From an uncultured Gammaproteobacteria bacterium (GTDB taxonomy: Bacteria > Pseudomonadota > Gammaproteobacteria > SZUA-140): a stretch of DNA of 8,803 nucleotides. The notes beneath the pieces are model-generated. The model did no database searches. It was not told where the DNA came from and worked only from the letters and a program-made list of their open reading frames with translations. The stretch lies in the NCBI GenBank assembly GCA_945788675.1, contig CALZMY010000013.1, positions 1 to 8,803 of the forward strand. Direction: 5' to 3'. Every line of letters starts with the position of its first letter. Position 1 is the stretch's first letter. The translations under genes were made by a program, and so were the position numbers. Shown one piece after another: positions 6,064-8,803 of the stretch.

Positions 6064-7166
6064 CTCGTCCTCTTACTGAGCGGATCGTCTCAATCGCCGC
6101 CGCCACTGCACTACTGCTGCTGGCAGGCTGTGCCGCCACTCCGGAACCCGCAGTGCCGTTTGCACCCCCCATCTATCCACCCGCACCGGCTGAGCCACGA
6201 TTTATCTTCGAACGCACCCTGCTCTATAACGATGACATCGAAGAGCTCAGTGGCAAAGAACGCTTTAGACTGCTCGCCACCGGTGAAGCGCGTATCTCCA
6301 AAGGGATGGTGAAACCGTTCGATATCGCCGTCCACAAAGGCAAGGTCTACGTCAGCGATTCAGTCCAGCGCGCGGTGCTGCTGTTTGATATCCCCGGCAA
6401 ACGTTTTAGCCAGATCGGCACCACCAAGCCGGGGCCGCTAAGTAAACCGCTCGGCATCGACATCGGCGCCAACGGCCACCTCTATGTTGCCGACATCAGC
6501 GCGCTGCGCATCATGGAGTACGATGCCAACGGCGCATTTGTACGTCGCATGGGCAGCAAGGAAGTGTTCAGTCGCCCGACCGATGTTGCGGTCAGCAGTG
6601 ATGGTACTCACCTCTATGTCGTCGATACCGGCGGTGTCGAATCAGAGAGCCACAACGTAGTGGTGTTTGACCTCGCTACTGGCGAAGCAATCAAAACCGT
6701 TGGCCAGCGCGGCATCAAGGAGGGCGAGTTCAATCTGCCATTACAGATTGCGACCAACATCAATGGTGGATGGCATATCGTCGATGGTGGCAACTTCCGC
6801 GTGCAGAGCTTCAACAACGACGACAGCTTCAAGTCCACCTTCGGTTCCGTCGGCCGTTACCCCGGCCAGTTCTCACGCCCCAAAGGGATCGCCACCGACC
6901 CCGACGGTAACATCTATGTCGTCGACAGCGCCTTCGGCAACGTGCAGATCTTCAATGAAGCGGGTGAACTATTGATGTTCATGGGGCAACGCAGCCAGTC
7001 AGGCGTCCCTGGCAGCTATATGCTCCCGTCCGGCATCGACGTCGATGAAGATGGCCGCATCTACATCGTCGATCAGTTCTTCCGTAAGGTTGATGTCTTC
7101 AGGCCGTATGCACTGGGGGCCGATGAGGGGTATGCGGCGGATCCGATAAAACATAATAACGATTAA
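6048..7166 (+). CDS. NHL-repeat six-bladed beta-propeller lipoprotein
   Basis: The 372-residue protein has a lipoprotein signal peptide with lipobox LAG|C (Cys28); alanine at +2 predicts outer-membrane sorting. After a Pro-rich linker (about 30-50), six NHL-type blades are visible, each with a (Y/H)(V/I)xD core at about residues 101, 146, 190, 242, 290 and 339. Examples are LYVADISALRIMEYD and IYVVDSAFGNVQIFN. Six blades fit a closed propeller. No haem site is present, so it probably acts as a binding or scaffold protein. The ATG at 6048 lies inside the pentaheme gene (16-base overlap) with only a weak ribosome-binding site, so translation is probably coupled. The pairing suggests it anchors or assembles the cytochrome at the outer membrane; that is inference. 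No convincing terminator follows. Confidence 0.9.
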   Translation: MPYQVARPLTERIVSIAAATALLLLAGCAATPEPAVPFAPPIYPPAPAEPRFIFERTLLYNDDIEELSGKERFRLLATGEARISKGMVKPFDIAVHKGKVYVSDSVQRAVLLFDIPGKRFSQIGTTKPGPLSKPLGIDIGANGHLYVADISALRIMEYDANGAFVRRMGSKEVFSRPTDVAVSSDGTHLYVVDTGGVESESHNVVVFDLATGEAIKTVGQRGIKEGEFNLPLQIATNINGGWHIVDGGNFRVQSFNNDDSFKSTFGSVGRYPGQFSRPKGIATDPDGNIYVVDSAFGNVQIFNEAGELLMFMGQRSQSGVPGSYMLPSGIDVDEDGRIYIVDQFFRKVDVFRPYALGADEGYAADPIKHNND

Positions 7167-7339
7167 CCCTTACCAGAACCCCTCATATCAGATACAGACT
7201 TAGTTATTGTTTTTAAAGAAAATTACCAGCCACCACCTATCTCAATCAAGTATAAATGACAATTGAATATTATATATATTAAGATGGTCTCTTTAATCTA
7301 CAAACTGACAGCGCCCAAAATATAGCGTCGAGGAATAAC
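7167..7339. other. AT-rich intergenic region before the surface lipoprotein gene
   Basis: These 173 bases are markedly AT-rich, especially 7250-7280, which contains an alternating TA tract. TATTAT at 7268-7273 resembles a -10 element but has no good -35 at the right distance. I see no clear terminator for the NHL gene and no RNA gene. The AT tract probably carries the promoter of the 7340 gene. Confidence 0.35.
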
Positions 7340-8506
7340 ATGCATAAATTATCTCTATCAGCAGCTACATTGATGGTACTTGCTTTATCGGGCTGTAACG
7401 ACGGTGATAACCCAAATAATGAGGCAGCTGCTGCACCAGTCATCAAGACCGGAAGTTTTAAAGATAGCAGTGTTGCGGGACTAACTTATGTTTCGGTTGG
7501 CCAATCAATCACTACAGGCATTACTGGCTCCAATGGCAGTTTTACTTATGAAGATGGCAGCATAGTGACATTCTCGATCGGCGGCGTCACACTTGGATCC
7601 GCGATGGGCGAAGACATTGTGACCCCGATTAACCTGATCAATAATTCTAGCTCCGAATCCCCTCAAGTACAAAATATGGTTCGTTTTTTAGTAATGCTAG
7701 ATGCTGATGCAGACCCTAGCAATGGCATTCAGATATCCACAGCGGTCAGAACGCTCGCCGACAATTGGGGCCCCGTGAACTTCACTTCTATCGATCTAGC
7801 CACAGATTTAGCCAGCATCATCTCCAATGTCGCCTCAGTTAACCCCATCACACCCGTTTTACTCTCGAAACCAGCAGCACGAGCGCATATAGAATCCACA
7901 CTGCAATGCATCAATGCTGGCGTATATCGAGGAACATACACTGGAGATGATCAAGGCACCCTTGGGTTAATTATAAGTTCAAACCCAAATGGAGTAGATG
8001 GCACCATATATAGCACCATAAGCAAAAATAGTATCGCCTTAACTAGCAGCAGTAATGTGACTCCTGACTACATCAGAGCATTTACCAGTATCAACTCAAC
8101 TTCAGGCCACAACTACATCGGTGGCTTCGACGCAGACAACACCGTAAGTGGTCGTTGGACAAATAGCATCTTCGGAGATACCGGTTCTTTTTCCGGCACA
8201 AGAATTGGTGGGGCTGGGACCGCCGCCTACCGCTTTAGCAGCCAATATACGGGGAGCGATACTGGTCTATACAGTTTTGATATCGACAATAGTGGCAATG
8301 TTAGCGGTGCTGCCTATAGCGTAATCAACAACGAACAAGTAACCCTTAGCGGCACCTTAACAGGTACTGCCCTCACAGTGACTACCGCGAACAATGTCAC
8401 CATCACCGCCACGCTGGATACATCCGCGGGCACTATCGCCAGTGGCGTATGGAGCGGCAATGGAAATTCGGGCACGTTTACAGGCAGTGGTTGCTCATTA
8501 AATTAA
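7340..8506 (+). CDS. Predicted surface lipoprotein, Ser/Thr/Gly/Asn-rich, unknown function
   Basis: The 388-residue protein starts at ATG 7340 with GAGGA five bases upstream. It has a lipoprotein signal peptide with lipobox LSG|C (Cys19), then a short Asn/Ala-rich linker. The first domain (about 36-185) opens with DSSVAGLTYVS, GSNGSFTYEDG and IVTFSIGGVTLGS, a pattern I associate with secreted lipoproteins of marine gammaproteobacteria, and contains the acidic stretch MLDADADPSNGI. The second part (about 186-388) is rich in short beta-strand repeats such as GTYTGDDQGTL, GDTGSFSGTR and GNGNSGTFTGSG, suggesting a beta-sandwich or small barrel. Cys190 and Cys385 flank this part and could form a disulfide. 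Base composition is lower in GC than the cytochrome genes, hinting at a different origin. Adhesion or ligand binding is plausible, but I do not recognise a function. Confidence 0.85.
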   Translation: MHKLSLSAATLMVLALSGCNDGDNPNNEAAAAPVIKTGSFKDSSVAGLTYVSVGQSITTGITGSNGSFTYEDGSIVTFSIGGVTLGSAMGEDIVTPINLINNSSSESPQVQNMVRFLVMLDADADPSNGIQISTAVRTLADNWGPVNFTSIDLATDLASIISNVASVNPITPVLLSKPAARAHIESTLQCINAGVYRGTYTGDDQGTLGLIISSNPNGVDGTIYSTISKNSIALTSSSNVTPDYIRAFTSINSTSGHNYIGGFDADNTVSGRWTNSIFGDTGSFSGTRIGGAGTAAYRFSSQYTGSDTGLYSFDIDNSGNVSGAAYSVINNEQVTLSGTLTGTALTVTTANNVTITATLDTSAGTIASGVWSGNGNSGTFTGSGCSLN

Positions 8507-8613
8507 TAGCCTTACCACAGGTCTATTTTTTGTTAGACTGACCTCTTTGAGTCCAACGAACGGACTTGGCACATAATAAAAACTAGACTAAGCAGCCCAC
8601 TACCTTACTGAAC

Positions 8614-8636
8614 AAACATCTCAATCCCAGATGTTT
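8614..8636. terminator. Possible bidirectional terminator hairpin
   Basis: AAACATCT (8614-8621) and AGATGTTT (8629-8636) form a perfect 8-bp stem with a 7-base loop. Its T run extends to 8637 on the plus strand, and TTTGTT follows on the minus strand. It sits between two convergent genes, as expected for a shared terminator, but the stem is AT-rich and the T runs are short. Weaker hairpins occur at 8521-8538 (GTCTA/TAGAC) and 8550-8566 (AGTCC/GGACT). Nothing else is seen in the 159-bp gap 8507-8665. Confidence 0.35.
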
Positions 8637-8665
8637 TGGTTCAACCCATAACGGATACTATCCAC

Positions 8666-8803
8666 TCAAAACACCAACTGATAACGTGACCCTGCTCCCT
8701 GCCCCATGCGTTGCAGAAAGCCTTTCTCTGTCAGTTGCTTTAACGCATATTGCACAGTACGACGAGGCAGATCGGTTGTAATGACAATGTCTGAAACTTT
8801 CAG
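8666..8803 (-). CDS. C-terminal winged helix-turn-helix end of a protein (partial; Fic-type or regulator)
   Basis: Only the last 45 codons before a TGA at 8666-8668 are in the window; the start lies beyond the right edge. The residues KVSDIVITTDLPRRTVQYAL then KQLTEKGFLQRMGQGAGSRY read as the recognition helix and wing of a winged helix-turn-helix domain. Endings of this form (LPRRTVQYALKxLxxxGFLQR) occur, as I recall, at the C-terminus of Fic-family AMP-transferases and in small DNA-binding regulators. The visible part cannot separate these. It is convergent to the surface lipoprotein gene, so it is unlikely to share a transcript with it. The frame is open to the edge with no disruption. Confidence 0.7.
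   Translation of the reverse strand: MKVSDIVITTDLPRRTVQYALKQLTEKGFLQRMGQGAGSRYQLVF

Noticed and set aside
7123..7186. Inverted repeat ATGAGGGG/CCCCTCAT around the NHL stop codon
   Set aside because: The loop is 48 bases and no T run follows, so it is not a credible terminator.

Overview
The window looks like a gammaproteobacterial chromosome, probably from a respiratory or sulfur-oxidising lineage. The evidence is gene content and order (argC, a DUF6776-type membrane protein, a bactofilin, erpA). As I recall, Pseudomonas has the same order (PA0662 to PA0665). No marker here fixes the genus.

Layout. Positions 1-2685 (minus strand) hold this conserved housekeeping block, read argC, then the coiled-coil membrane protein, then bactofilin, then erpA, which runs off the left edge. 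A strong match to an IscR type 1 operator lies just upstream of erpA. Positions 2779-7166 hold an accessory electron-transfer locus arranged around a divergent 169-bp intergenic region. Leftward are two adjacent triheme c-type cytochrome frames (3768-5129 and 2779-3681). Rightward is an overlapping pair: an exported pentaheme cytochrome (5299-6063) and an outer-membrane NHL beta-propeller lipoprotein (6048-7166). Positions 7340-8506 hold a lower-GC, Ser/Thr/Gly/Asn-rich predicted surface lipoprotein. At 8666-8803 is the C-terminal winged-helix end of a convergent gene.

Main observation. The two leftward cytochrome frames look like one protein split at a run of nine A on the coding strand (3825-3833). 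The second frame has no ATG or GTG start and no signal peptide, yet carries three CXXCH haem sites, which can only be matured after export. Its frame stays open back through the gap and through the A9 run. A -1 shift, or one extra A, would give a 783-residue hexaheme protein made of two related triheme halves. Programmed frameshifting, transcriptional slippage, phase variation, mutation and sequencing error are all possible; the sequence alone cannot choose.

How the genes may work together (inference). The hexaheme protein would carry electrons in the periplasm. The pentaheme protein has enough spare histidines for bis-His haems and resembles the small multihaem family that includes filament-forming Geobacter cytochromes. 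The NHL lipoprotein would be its outer-membrane partner or assembly factor. The locus is a candidate uncharacterised extracellular or periplasmic electron-transfer module with possible switching at A9 and G9 tracts. No gap exceeds 300 bp; I saw no tRNA, rRNA, CRISPR array or transposase gene.
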